Source: Arenibacter algicola (GTDB lineage Bacteria > Bacteroidota > Bacteroidia > Flavobacteriales > Flavobacteriaceae). From it: a stretch of 64,000 bases of DNA. Under the pieces are notes generated by a model. That model searched no databases. It was not told the DNA's origin and was given only the letters and a program-made list of their open reading frames with translations. The stretch lies in NCBI RefSeq assembly GCF_000733925.1, contig NZ_JPOO01000001.1:248001-312000 (forward strand), in the 5' to 3' direction. Made by a program: the position numbers and the translations under genes. Positions within the stretch are counted from its first letter, which is position 1; each line of letters opens with the position of its first letter. Shown piece by piece: positions 53,556-62,370 of this stretch.

Positions 53556-54875
53556 ATGTTGGATCGGTTTCTTTTTAAGCAAATCGATAATAGTCCGCTC
53601 CTAATTTTCAGGATATTTTTTGGCATTCTTGTAAGCCTTGAATGTTATGGGGCCATCGCCACAGGTTGGGTCAAAAAAAATCTGATAGACCCTGAGTTTA
53701 CCTTTAATTTTATTGGTTTGGACTGGTTGCAGCCATTGCCCGGAATAGGTATGTATCTGTATTTTATTGTAATGGGCACCTTAGGGATTTTTATTGCCTT
53801 GGGATATAGATACCGATTTAGCGCCGGGGCCTTTACCCTGCTTTGGACCGCTGTTTACCTTATGCAAAAAACAGCGTACAACAATCATTATTACCTACTG
53901 ATATTGATTGCCCTGATAATGGCTTTTATGCCTGCTAACCGGGATTATTCGCTGGATGCCAGGAGAAACCCTTCCATAAGGACCAATCATATGTCCGCCT
54001 ATTTAAAATGGGCAATTGTTTTGCAGTTGTTCATTGTCTATACCTATGCCTCTGTGGCCAAGTTGTACGGGGATTGGTTGGATTTCAGTATTATAGAGAT
54101 TCTTTTTAAAAATAAAAAGTCCTATCCTATCATTGGTGGACTGCTTCAAGAACCTTTGGTCCATAGGGTAGTTGGTATTTCTGGTATCCTGTTCGATTTG
54201 CTTATTGTACCTGCCCTCTTGTGGAAGCCTACTAGAAAATGGGCCTTTGTGGCTTCCCTGTTCTTTCATTTGTTTAATTCAATTGTTTTTCAAATAGGCA
54301 TCTTTCCCTATTTGGCCCTAGCTTTTACGGTATTTTTTTTTGAACCTGAAACCATCCGGAAATTGTTTTTTAAAAAGAAGGAACCTTATTTGGAGAACGT
54401 TCTTACTGTACCTCCCCAAAGAGAATTGGTTTTGGGAATTTTGTCCCTTTATTTTTTGATCCAATTGGTCTTGCCTATCCGTCATTATTTTATAAAAGAC
54501 GATGTGTTATGGACAGAGGAGGGCCATAGGATGAGTTGGAGAATGATGTTGCGTAGTAGGACCGGAATTACAACATTTAAAATAGTGAACCATACCAACG
54601 GGAATTCGTATCTGGTAAATTTGGACGATTATTTATCAAGGGGACAGAAAAGTAAAATTAAGTCCTATCCGGATTTTATGTGGCAGTTTGCACAACGCTT
54701 AAGGCGGGAATACACTGAAAAGGGAGAGGATATCTCGGTTTTTGTAAATTCAAGGGTTAGCATAAATGGAAAGCCATACCAAGAATTTATTGACCCAAAA
54801 ATAGACCTTGGCAATGTGTCCTGGAACTATTTTGGGCATAATGATTGGATCTTGCCTTCCCCGTCCAAAAATTAG
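53556..54875 (+). CDS. HTTM-domain (vitamin K-dependent gamma-carboxylase-like) membrane protein
   Basis: 439 residues with several hydrophobic helices in the first ~320 residues. Family signs are IFFGILVSLECYGAIATGW, PLPGIGMYLYFIVMGTLG, TAYNNHYYLLILIALIMAFM and YTYASVAKLYGDWLDF. The C-terminal ~120 residues are soluble (WTEEGHRMSWRMMLRSRTG), as in other bacterial HTTM proteins. True gamma-carboxylation activity is not established for bacterial members. It starts on the base after the ribF stop, and a functional link to flavin is possible but unproven. Confidence 0.88.
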   Translation: MLDRFLFKQIDNSPLLIFRIFFGILVSLECYGAIATGWVKKNLIDPEFTFNFIGLDWLQPLPGIGMYLYFIVMGTLGIFIALGYRYRFSAGAFTLLWTAVYLMQKTAYNNHYYLLILIALIMAFMPANRDYSLDARRNPSIRTNHMSAYLKWAIVLQLFIVYTYASVAKLYGDWLDFSIIEILFKNKKSYPIIGGLLQEPLVHRVVGISGILFDLLIVPALLWKPTRKWAFVASLFFHLFNSIVFQIGIFPYLALAFTVFFFEPETIRKLFFKKKEPYLENVLTVPPQRELVLGILSLYFLIQLVLPIRHYFIKDDVLWTEEGHRMSWRMMLRSRTGITTFKIVNHTNGNSYLVNLDDYLSRGQKSKIKSYPDFMWQFAQRLRREYTEKGEDISVFVNSRVSINGKPYQEFIDPKIDLGNVSWNYFGHNDWILPSPSKN

Positions 54876-54900
54876 AGTAATAAGAATGCCCTAGGGTTTT

Positions 54901-55281
54901 CTAAAAGGGTGTGGCCCTATGGCAGAGTTGTAGCGGCATGCCCCATGGGTCTCGGAGCATTACCAAATGGCTGCCGTCTTCCTTTGTTATTTCCTCAACA
55001 AAACTGGCTCCTTTATCCAATAACCTAATCTTATCTTTTTCAGCATTTTTGGAAACAAATGCCATGTGAAAAGTAAGTGGATGTTTTGTTTTAAAATCTG
55101 TAATTTCTTCGTCCGGTCTATGATATAGTTCCAAAATTACACGTCCGGATGAATCTGAAAAAAAAGTCATGAAGGGAGCTTCCTTTTGCTCGCTTACTAC
55201 CTTCAGCCCCAAATTGGCAACATACCAATCCTTAATATCCTTGATGTTTTTTACGTTCAACGCAATGTGTTCAAAAACCAT
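54901..55281 (-). CDS. VOC-superfamily protein
   Basis: 126 residues, a small single-domain member. The N-terminus FEHIALNVKNIKDIKDWYVANLGLKVV supplies a His ligand. ILELYHRPDEE, a second His in PLTFHMAFVSKN and LRDPWGMPLQLCHR fit the paired VOC fold. No substrate can be inferred. It is convergent with the HTTM gene and divergent from serS. Confidence 0.85.
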   Translation of the reverse strand: MVFEHIALNVKNIKDIKDWYVANLGLKVVSEQKEAPFMTFFSDSSGRVILELYHRPDEEITDFKTKHPLTFHMAFVSKNAEKDKIRLLDKGASFVEEITKEDGSHLVMLRDPWGMPLQLCHRATPF

Positions 55282-55342
55282 GAAATTTAATTTTGCTAAT
55301 TATATCTAGGCTAAATTTATGCCGAAAATCCGAAGATTAGGT

Positions 55343-55350
55343 TAAATTTG
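55343..55350 (+). promoter_or_regulatory. -7 box of the serS promoter
   Basis: TAAATTTG, an exact match to TAnnTTTG, 20 bases upstream of the serS ATG. A TTTATG lies about 22 bases further upstream as a weak -33 element. The leader would be only a few bases long. Confidence 0.55.
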
Positions 55351-55370
55351 CACGATAAAAATCAAAAAAA

Positions 55371-56642
55371 ATGTTGCAGTTACAGGCTATCCGTGAGGAT
55401 AAGGAACAAATTGTTGAGGCTTTAAAAAAGCGTAATATTGACGCCTTTCCACTAATTGAGAACGTACTTCAATTGGATGAAAAACGACGAGCCCTACAGA
55501 CACGCCTAGACAATACACTTGCCGAATCCAATAGTATTTCAAAGGAAATCGGCATTCTTTATAAAAGCGGTAAGGCGGCGGAAGCCAACGTTTTAAAGGA
55601 AAGAACCGGTAGTTTGAAGGAGGAGTCCAAGGAATTGAACGAGGCCTTGACAGTAACCGCAACCGATCTTCAAAATTTACTGTACCAAATTCCAAATGTT
55701 CCGCATGAATCGGTTCCAGCGGGTAGCACTGAGGAGGATAATGAAGAGGTATATAGGGAAGGGGACATCCCTACCTTAAAAGAGGGTGCACTTCCCCATT
55801 GGGAATTGGCCAAGAAATATGATATAATAGATTTTGAACTGGGAGTTAAGATAGCTGGCGCAGGATTTCCGGTGTACAAGGGTAAAGGTGCTCGATTGCA
55901 AAGAGCCCTTATTTCCTACTTTTTAGATAAAAATTCAGCCGCTGGTTATAATGAAATTCAAGTGCCACATTTGGTAAATGAGGCTTCAGGTTATGGCACG
56001 GGCCAGTTGCCCGATAAGGAGGGACAGATGTATCACGTAGGTGAGGACGATCTTTATCTAATCCCTACGGCCGAGGTGCCGGTAACCAATATTTTTAGGG
56101 ATGTTATTCTAAACGAATCTGATTTCCCTATTACCCATACGGCATATACGCCTTGTTTTAGGAGGGAAGCCGGGAGTTACGGCGCCCATGTACGTGGACT
56201 TAACCGCTTGCACCAATTTGACAAGGTAGAAATAGTACGTGTGGAACATCCCGCTAAATCATATGAAGCCTTGGATGCTATGGTAGAGCATGTTAAAAAC
56301 ATACTTAGGGAACTAAAATTGCCTTATAGAATCTTACGACTTTGTGGAGGTGATCTGGGCTTTACTGCTGCCCTTACCTATGATTTTGAGGTCTTTTCAA
56401 CGGCTCAGGATCGCTGGTTGGAAATTAGTTCGGTCTCCAATTTTGAAACCTTTCAGGCAAACCGATTAAAACTGCGCTATAAGGACGAAAATGGAAAAAG
56501 TCAATTGGCACACACTTTAAATGGCAGCTCCTTGGCCTTGCCCAGGGTATTGGCCGGAATATTGGAAAATTATCAGACAGAGGATGGAATCCAAATTCCT
56601 GAAGTTCTTATCCCGTATACCGGTTTTGATAAGATAGACTAA
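55371..56642 (+). CDS. serS: Seryl-tRNA synthetase
   Basis: 423 residues. Charges tRNA-Ser and tRNA-Sec. The N-terminal coiled-coil arm (about 30-105) has long Lys/Glu helices. The class II catalytic core carries motif 2 in TPCFRREAGSYGAHVRGLNRLHQFDKVEIV and the Ser-binding ISSVSNFETFQANRLKLRY. Motif 3 is in HTLNGSSLALPRVLAGILEN. It is full length with a standard ATG. Its upstream -7 box suggests its own promoter. Confidence 0.97.
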   Translation: MLQLQAIREDKEQIVEALKKRNIDAFPLIENVLQLDEKRRALQTRLDNTLAESNSISKEIGILYKSGKAAEANVLKERTGSLKEESKELNEALTVTATDLQNLLYQIPNVPHESVPAGSTEEDNEEVYREGDIPTLKEGALPHWELAKKYDIIDFELGVKIAGAGFPVYKGKGARLQRALISYFLDKNSAAGYNEIQVPHLVNEASGYGTGQLPDKEGQMYHVGEDDLYLIPTAEVPVTNIFRDVILNESDFPITHTAYTPCFRREAGSYGAHVRGLNRLHQFDKVEIVRVEHPAKSYEALDAMVEHVKNILRELKLPYRILRLCGGDLGFTAALTYDFEVFSTAQDRWLEISSVSNFETFQANRLKLRYKDENGKSQLAHTLNGSSLALPRVLAGILENYQTEDGIQIPEVLIPYTGFDKID

Positions 56643-56962
56643 GGCTGGCCGACGGACCGGAAACATTAAAAACTGCTATGACTACCTGTGAAGGGGGTCA
56701 TGTTTTATCCCAAGAAATATTGTTAAAAGGTTGGGTACATGGCAAAAATTGTCCTAGTAAGGTTTTTCGGAAAATCCGTTTTACCCTCCCGATATCTATC
56801 GGGACTAAAGGTAGCCTGATTTTCCTCGATTTCCCCCTTTATGGTCGGGGTCAAAAATTGAGGAAAATCTTTTGGAATTTAAAGTTGTGCCCACATATAA
56901 TTCTTTATATTGGCCTTAACACCCACTTTGTACATTCTGCGTATCTTTGAAAAAAAGAATCT
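56643..56962. repeat. Intergenic region with palindromic repeats
   Basis: No gene supported. It holds an 18-bp perfect palindrome tcccgatatctatcggga at 56787-56804, of a type scattered in flavobacterial genomes. It also holds a 10-bp inverted repeat gattttcctc / gaggaaaatc at 56818-56827 and 56860-56869, which encloses a smaller cccc...gggg stem. The second could form a long nested hairpin after serS and act as its terminator. Confidence 0.6.
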
Positions 56963-58747
56963 TTGCGACTACTTATTTCCATACTTATATTTTCTTGTTC
57001 CCAACTACTGGTTTCCCAGGAAGAATTTTTGGCGAAACAGTATTTTGAGGATGGTGCTTTTGATAAGGCCGTGGTATTCTATGAAAAGTTGGTTGCCAAA
57101 AACCCTTTGCGGACAGATTATGGCGAAGGCTTGGTAGCCTGCTACCAGCAATTGGAACAGTATGATAAGGCCGAAGAATTTTTACTGAAAGCGGTGAACG
57201 GGCAAAATATTTACCCTACCATGCTCATAGAGCTGGGGTACAATTACACCTTGCAGGACCAACCGGAAAAGGCGACCGAGTATTACAATGCAGCGCTTCA
57301 AAAAATAAACGAGAACCCTAATTTTGGTTATGGTCTGGGATATAGGTTTCAGAAATATGCTTTATTGGATTATGCCATAAAGGCGTACTCCATGGCAATG
57401 GAGCTTAATCCGAAATTGGATTATAATTTTCAGAAAGCAAGGATCTACGGGGAGCAGGGGAACATAGAGCAGATGTACGAATCCTATTTAAAATTAATAA
57501 GTGAAGGCAAGGCCTCACAGGCAAATGTGCTTCGTAATATTAACGATTTTATTAGTTCGGAGGCCGAGAATCCAAATAACATTAAATTCAAAAAGGTATT
57601 GCTTCAGAATGCACAAAGAAGCCCGGATATACTATGGAACGAATTGTTGAGTTGGCTTTTTGTTCAACAAAAACAATTCAAGAGTGCCTTTAACCAGGAA
57701 AAGGCCATTTACAAAAGGGGTGGAGAGACCTCTTTGCAACGTTTGCAGGGATTGGGAAAAATGGCGATGGAGGAACAGGATGTAGATACGGCAAAAGAGG
57801 TGTTTGTTTATATATCCGAAAATAGTACCGATGCCGTAGTGGCGCTAGACGCCCAGCTAAATCTTATAGAATTGGATCTATTGGAAGCCGATGATAAGGT
57901 TTGGGACAAGGTCCAAAAGAAATTTGATGATTTATTGGGCGTGTATGGTTATGAAATGGAGACCTTGCAGCTACAGATAGCCTACGCCAAATTTTTAACG
58001 TTCAATAAGAATAACCCCGAGCCTGCCATTGGGATATTACGTCAATGTTTGGAGCTGCCCCTAAATAATTATAGTAAATCCTATATTAAAAGTACTTTGG
58101 GGGATATTTTGGTCTATGACCGGCAGTTTAATCAGGCCTTGATCTATTTTTCGCAGATCCAGAAGGATTTAAAAAATGATGTCCTTGGTCAGGATGCCCG
58201 TTTTAAGGTGGCGCAAACTAGTTTTTACAAAGGGGATTTCGATTGGGCATTAACGCAATTGAAGATACTTAGGGGGTCTACCTCGCAATTGATTGCCAAT
58301 GACGCTATGCAATTAAGCCTATTGATATCCGATAACTCATTGGAAGATTCTACCCAAACAGCTTTAAAGAAGTACGCCCGTGCCGATTTTTTGGCCTATC
58401 AAAATAAAAAGAAAGATGCTGTAGAACTATTGGAGGATATCCTCCAAAATCATAAAGGGGAAAAAATTGAGGATGAGGCACTTTTAAAACAGGCACAAAT
58501 TTTAATCGAATTAAAGGATTATGAAAAGGCGGAATTTAACTACCTTAAAATAGTGGAATTCTATGCCAACGATATTTTGGCCGATGATGCCAATTTTGCC
58601 CTGGCGGAATTGTATCGCAACATCCTGGAGCAGCCTGAAAAGGCCAAGGCGCATTACGAGAAAATTATCTATAACTATCAGGATAGTTACTTTTTTCCAC
58701 TGGCAAGAAGGAATTTCAGGATGTTGCGGGGAGACAGTATTAATTAA
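56963..58747 (+). CDS. Tetratricopeptide-repeat protein, exported
   Basis: 594 residues from TTG 56963, where a stop lies five codons upstream. It has a hydrophobic start (RLLISILIFSCSQLLVSQ) fitting a signal peptide. TPR units are clear in the first ~150 residues (EDGAFDKAVVFYEKLVAKNP, EQYDKAEEFLLKAVNG, PEKATEYYNAALQK) and again near the C-terminus (KDYEKAEFNYLKIVEFYAND, PEKAKAHYEKIIYNYQD). No enzyme domain is present. TPR proteins scaffold complexes, and the C-terminal repeats resemble those of outer-membrane assembly factors such as BamD or YbgF types. The gene stands 66 bases before the DUF4286 gene. Confidence 0.88.
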   Translation: MRLLISILIFSCSQLLVSQEEFLAKQYFEDGAFDKAVVFYEKLVAKNPLRTDYGEGLVACYQQLEQYDKAEEFLLKAVNGQNIYPTMLIELGYNYTLQDQPEKATEYYNAALQKINENPNFGYGLGYRFQKYALLDYAIKAYSMAMELNPKLDYNFQKARIYGEQGNIEQMYESYLKLISEGKASQANVLRNINDFISSEAENPNNIKFKKVLLQNAQRSPDILWNELLSWLFVQQKQFKSAFNQEKAIYKRGGETSLQRLQGLGKMAMEEQDVDTAKEVFVYISENSTDAVVALDAQLNLIELDLLEADDKVWDKVQKKFDDLLGVYGYEMETLQLQIAYAKFLTFNKNNPEPAIGILRQCLELPLNNYSKSYIKSTLGDILVYDRQFNQALIYFSQIQKDLKNDVLGQDARFKVAQTSFYKGDFDWALTQLKILRGSTSQLIANDAMQLSLLISDNSLEDSTQTALKKYARADFLAYQNKKKDAVELLEDILQNHKGEKIEDEALLKQAQILIELKDYEKAEFNYLKIVEFYANDILADDANFALAELYRNILEQPEKAKAHYEKIIYNYQDSYFFPLARRNFRMLRGDSIN

Positions 58748-58813
58748 TGTCAATGCCTTGGTCCATCCAAAAACGAATATAAATATTCCCGTTTGGGAAT
58801 GCAATGACGAAGC

Positions 58814-59125
58814 ATGTATATTTACAATGTTACCATGAATATTGAAGAATCGATTCAGGGACAGTGGCTGTCCTGGATGAAGGAGGTACATATCCCCGAG
58901 ATGTTGGAAACAGGAAAGTTTACCAAGGCTCTAATGTCCCAAGTTTTGGTGGAGGAGGAGATGGGAGGAATTACCTATTCCATTCAATATACCACCGATT
59001 CCAAAGAAACCCTTCAAAAATATTACGCCGAAGATGCAGAAAGACTGCGTAAAAAAGTGATGGAACTCTTTGCGGGCAAGTTTGTTGCCTTTAGGACAGA
59101 GTTGGCGATCATTAGCGAACATTAA
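58814..59125 (+). CDS. DUF4286-family protein
   Basis: 103 residues. The start MYIYNVTMNIEESIQGQWLSWM, then HIPEMLETGKFTKALMSQVL, fits DUF4286, a small ferredoxin-like-fold family widespread in Bacteroidota and usually found beside rsmA. Function is unknown. It lies 16 bases before rsmA and probably shares a transcript with rsmA and mgtE. Confidence 0.88.
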   Translation: MYIYNVTMNIEESIQGQWLSWMKEVHIPEMLETGKFTKALMSQVLVEEEMGGITYSIQYTTDSKETLQKYYAEDAERLRKKVMELFAGKFVAFRTELAIISEH

Positions 59126-59141
59126 TTAAATACGCAGCGCC

Positions 59142-60014
59142 ATGAGCAAAAAAGGAAAAAAATCCTTTCATTCCAAAAAGGAAAAGTTCAATAGACCCTG
59201 GCAGGAGGAAAGTCCGGTGAAAGCAAAAAAACATTTAGGGCAACATTTTTTGAAAGATGAGGCCGTCGCCAAAAAAATTGGGGAAACGCTAAAATTGAAC
59301 GGATATCGCAATGTTATAGAAATTGGGCCCGGTACCGGGGTGCTCACCAAATATTTATTGGAAAAGGATATCGATTTGGTGGCAATGGATCTGGATGAGG
59401 AATCTATAATTTACCTTAACCACAGCTTTCCTTTGGAGCACAATAGTCTAATGCAGCGCAAGGGCGAGTTTAAGGTTTTGGAGGCCGATTTTTTAAAGTA
59501 TGACCTATGGACCCTTTTTGGGGAAGAGCAGTTCGCTATTACTGGCAATTTTCCCTATAATATTTCCACCCAGATCGTCTTTAAGATGCTGGAATTTAAG
59601 GATCAGATTCCTGAATTCACCGGGATGTTCCAAAAAGAGGTGGCCGAAAGGATTTGTGAAAAGGAAGGGAGCAAGGCCTATGGGATACTTTCCGTTTTGG
59701 TACAGGCATTTTACGAGGCCGAATATTTATTTACGGTTTCGCCCCAAGTTTTCGATCCACCTCCCAAAGTGCAGTCCGGAGTGTTGCGACTTACCAGAAA
59801 GGAAATTTTTCAGTTGGACGTGGATGAAAGACTCTTCAAGCAGGTGGTCAAGGCAGCATTTAACCAGCGCAGAAAGACCATTCGTAACAGTTTAAAAACA
59901 TTCAATCTTTCCGATGTTCTCAAAGAAGATGCTATATTTGGCCTGCGTCCGGAGCAACTGAGCGTTGAGGACTTTATTTCGTTGACACAGAAGATAGCAA
60001 ATGATACCATTTAA
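59142..60014 (+). CDS. rsmA: 16S rRNA (adenine(1518)-N(6)/adenine(1519)-N(6))-dimethyltransferase
   Basis: 290 residues. Dimethylates two adjacent adenines near the 3' end of 16S rRNA during 30S assembly. Motifs are KKHLGQHFLKDEAVAKKI, the SAM site IEIGPGTGVLTKYLL, and the catalytic ITGNFPYNIS (NFPY variant of NLPY). FDPPPKVQSGVLRL is also present. The N-terminal ~28 residues are a Lys-rich extension. The stop overlaps the mgtE start by 14 bases, indicating translational coupling. Confidence 0.96.
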   Translation: MSKKGKKSFHSKKEKFNRPWQEESPVKAKKHLGQHFLKDEAVAKKIGETLKLNGYRNVIEIGPGTGVLTKYLLEKDIDLVAMDLDEESIIYLNHSFPLEHNSLMQRKGEFKVLEADFLKYDLWTLFGEEQFAITGNFPYNISTQIVFKMLEFKDQIPEFTGMFQKEVAERICEKEGSKAYGILSVLVQAFYEAEYLFTVSPQVFDPPPKVQSGVLRLTRKEIFQLDVDERLFKQVVKAAFNQRRKTIRNSLKTFNLSDVLKEDAIFGLRPEQLSVEDFISLTQKIANDTI

Positions 60015-61353
60015 ACTCACCGAGGAATATTTAGCTGAAATAGAACAGCTAATAGACAACCAGCAGGACGGGCAATTGTCCGCATTGTTGGCCGAGGTGC
60101 ATTATGCGGATGTGGCAGAGATTATCAACGAATTGGACGAGGACCATGCCACCTATCTAATTAAACTTCTGGATAGTGAAAAAACATCGGAAACCCTTAC
60201 GGAGTTGGATGTTGATGTCAGGGAGGCCATCCTTGCCAATCTTTCCGCCAAGGAAATTGCCGGGGAATTGGACGAGTTGGATACCGATGATGCCGCAGAT
60301 ATCATAGGGGAACTGCCCAAAAATATGGTCCAAGAGGTAATTTCCGAATTGGAGGACAGGGAGCATGCCAAACATATTGTGGACCTGTTGCGCTATGATG
60401 AAAATTCGGCGGGTGGACTTATGGCCAAGGAGTTGGTAAAGGTCAATGAGAATTGGAACGTCCTTACCTGCGTAAAGGAAATGAGGGCACAGGCGGAAAA
60501 CGTAACTAGGGTGCACTCCATTTATGTGGTAGATGATGAAGGCAAACTTAAGGGGCGACTTTCCCTCAAGGATTTGCTTACTACCTCTACCAAGACCCAT
60601 ATCAGTGAAGTATATATCCCCAAGGTAGATGCCGTTAATGTAAATGAAAAACCAGAGGAAGTAGCCAAGATTATGTCCAAATACGATTTGGAAGCCATTC
60701 CCGTGGTCGACGAAATTGGCAGGCTGGTGGGCCGTATTACCATAGACGATATTGTGGACGTTATTAGGGAAGAGGCGGAGAAGGATTATCAATTGGCAGC
60801 AGGTATTTCCCAAGATGTGGAGGCAGATGATAGTATTTGGGACCTTACCCGTGCCAGATTGCCCTGGTTGTTTCTGGGCCTATTGGGAGGCGTAGGGGCT
60901 GCGGCCATCATGGGCGGCTTCGAGACCCTGATGAGCGATTATGGAGTGCTGTTTTTCTTTACCCCGTTAATAGCTGCGATGGCCGGGAACGTAGGGGTGC
61001 AATCCAGTGCCATAATGGTGCAGGGATTGGCCAATGACGATCTTAAAGGGAGTATCACTGGCCGACTTATCAAGGAAATGTTGTTGGCCCTGCTCAATGG
61101 AACCGTTTTGGCGTCCATACTGTTATTTTTTACCTGGCTTTGGAAAGGAAGTTTTCTTACCTCCCTGGCCATTTCCATTTCTTTGATTACCGTAACCGTG
61201 GTAGCAGGGATTATAGGAACTTTTATTCCGCTGTTTCTGCACAAAAGGGGCATAGACCCCGCCATAGCCACGGGACCGTTTATTACCACAAGCAACGATA
61301 TTTTCGGGATTTTGATCTATTTTTCAATCGCCAAGGTTATTTTGGGTATTTAG
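60001..61353 (+). CDS. mgtE: Magnesium transporter MgtE
   Basis: 450 residues. The N-terminal superhelical domain (about 1-130) carries repeats ending in DELDTDDAADIIGELP. Two CBS domains follow (about 135-260; RVHSIYVVDDEGKLKGRLSLKDLLTT and LEAIPVVDEIGRLVGRITIDDIVDVI). Five membrane helices include the pore signature region FFFTPLIAAMAGNVGVQSSAIMVQGLA and ATGPFITTSNDIFGILIYFSIA. The CBS domains sense magnesium and gate the channel. It is cotranslated with rsmA. Confidence 0.95.
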   Translation: MIPFKLTEEYLAEIEQLIDNQQDGQLSALLAEVHYADVAEIINELDEDHATYLIKLLDSEKTSETLTELDVDVREAILANLSAKEIAGELDELDTDDAADIIGELPKNMVQEVISELEDREHAKHIVDLLRYDENSAGGLMAKELVKVNENWNVLTCVKEMRAQAENVTRVHSIYVVDDEGKLKGRLSLKDLLTTSTKTHISEVYIPKVDAVNVNEKPEEVAKIMSKYDLEAIPVVDEIGRLVGRITIDDIVDVIREEAEKDYQLAAGISQDVEADDSIWDLTRARLPWLFLGLLGGVGAAAIMGGFETLMSDYGVLFFFTPLIAAMAGNVGVQSSAIMVQGLANDDLKGSITGRLIKEMLLALLNGTVLASILLFFTWLWKGSFLTSLAISISLITVTVVAGIIGTFIPLFLHKRGIDPAIATGPFITTSNDIFGILIYFSIAKVILGI

Positions 61354-61469
61354 GGCACTCCGCCTTCTTTGGCGGCGGCGGGCTTTCCGCGCTACATGGT
61401 AGCCAGCTGCAATCCCTAGTGCAAGATCTTTGTTTAATTTATGAAGCCTGTTTCCCGGTTACCAACCAA
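61354..61469. other. Short intergenic repeat-like DNA after mgtE
   Basis: A GC-richer stretch (ggcggcggcgggctttccgc, then gctacatggtagc, then ctgcaatccctag). It resembles a dispersed intergenic repeat I associate with Flavobacteriaceae, but I cannot confirm copies elsewhere. No gene. Confidence 0.35.
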
Positions 61470-61537
61470 TTGGCACAGATGACGTAAAGTTGGCGCAAAG
61501 ATGACGTTAGCACAAAACCTGATCCGATTTAGTTTTG
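61470..61537 (+). promoter_or_regulatory. Promoter and tandem direct repeat upstream of the XRE gene
   Basis: Two related repeats, ttggcacagatgacgt (61470-61485) and ttggcgcaaagatgacgt (61490-61507), start 20 bases apart, about two helical turns. A TTAG (61507-61510) and TAGTTTTG (61530-61537) with 19 bases between fit the Bacteroidota promoter. The repeats would lie just upstream of the -33 box and are candidate binding sites for the adjacent XRE regulator. Confidence 0.5.
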
Positions 61538-61561
61538 TTTTAAATTATTAAAACACCAAGA

Positions 61562-62167
61562 ATGAAAAATGGAAATTTAGCAAAAAGGGTAAAGGAATTA
61601 AGAAAGAGAAATGGCTTGTCCCAAGAGGAACTGACTGAAAATTCAGGATTAAGTTTAAGAACAATTCAGCGCATTGAGACTGGAGAAACCCAACCGACCG
61701 GTGACACCCTTAAAAGAATTGCCAAGGTACTAAATGTTACGCCAAATGAGCTAGTGGATTGGACCATTATGGAAGACAAGGGATTTTTGAAAGCCCTTAA
61801 TTTGTCCGCACTTACATTCCTGTTCTTTCCCATACTTGGAATATTGGTGCCACTAATAATGTGGATTTCCAAAAAGGACAAATTAAAGGACCTTAACAAG
61901 ATAGGCAGGGATGTTATCAATTTTGAAATTACTTGGACAGTATTGCTTTTTCTTGGGTTTCTGTTAAATGCTGTTTACATGGCTTATTATTGGGAAACAA
62001 ATGGAGTTGTTTCCGCAAGTAGCATACTTTCCAGTGTGAGGTTCAATATGTTCTTTCTAATTTTTATGTATTTGTTTAATCTCGTATTCGTAATTTTTAA
62101 TACGGTTTTAATTGATAGGAATAAGCAGGTTAGGTATTTCCCAAAAATTAATTTCGTAAGAAAATGA
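61562..62167 (+). CDS. XRE-family membrane-bound transcriptional regulator
   Basis: 201 residues. The Cro/C1-type helix-turn-helix (about 6-60) shows AKRVKELRKRNGLSQEELTE and SGLSLRTIQRIETGETQPTG. Three membrane segments follow near 80-100, 118-140 and 155-180 (LTFLFFPILGILVPLIMWIS, TVLLFLGFLLNAVYMAYYW, MFFLIFMYLFNLVFVIF). A DNA-binding head tied to a small membrane domain suggests sensing of a membrane state. No divergent partner gene is present, so autoregulation through the upstream repeats is the likeliest control. Confidence 0.87.
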   Translation: MKNGNLAKRVKELRKRNGLSQEELTENSGLSLRTIQRIETGETQPTGDTLKRIAKVLNVTPNELVDWTIMEDKGFLKALNLSALTFLFFPILGILVPLIMWISKKDKLKDLNKIGRDVINFEITWTVLLFLGFLLNAVYMAYYWETNGVVSASSILSSVRFNMFFLIFMYLFNLVFVIFNTVLIDRNKQVRYFPKINFVRK

Positions 62168-62370
62168 TGAAGTTGTTGAAGGCATGGCCTTTTACCTTGC
62201 TCCTTTACTCTCATGCTTCACTTTGTCTAAATGACTAATTTCTAATTAATGTTTTTGAGAACAAAAAGATGTGATTTATAGATTGTCCCTATATTTAAAT
62301 CTTAAAATAGTCCAGTTTCTTGTTTCCAGTAGTCCAAGGGTCTTGTATCTTTGCTGTTCAATATTTAGTT

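Noticed and set aside
56678..56950. Open frame of 90 codons after serS
   Set aside because: It runs through palindromic repeat DNA, shows no family motif and has poor composition.
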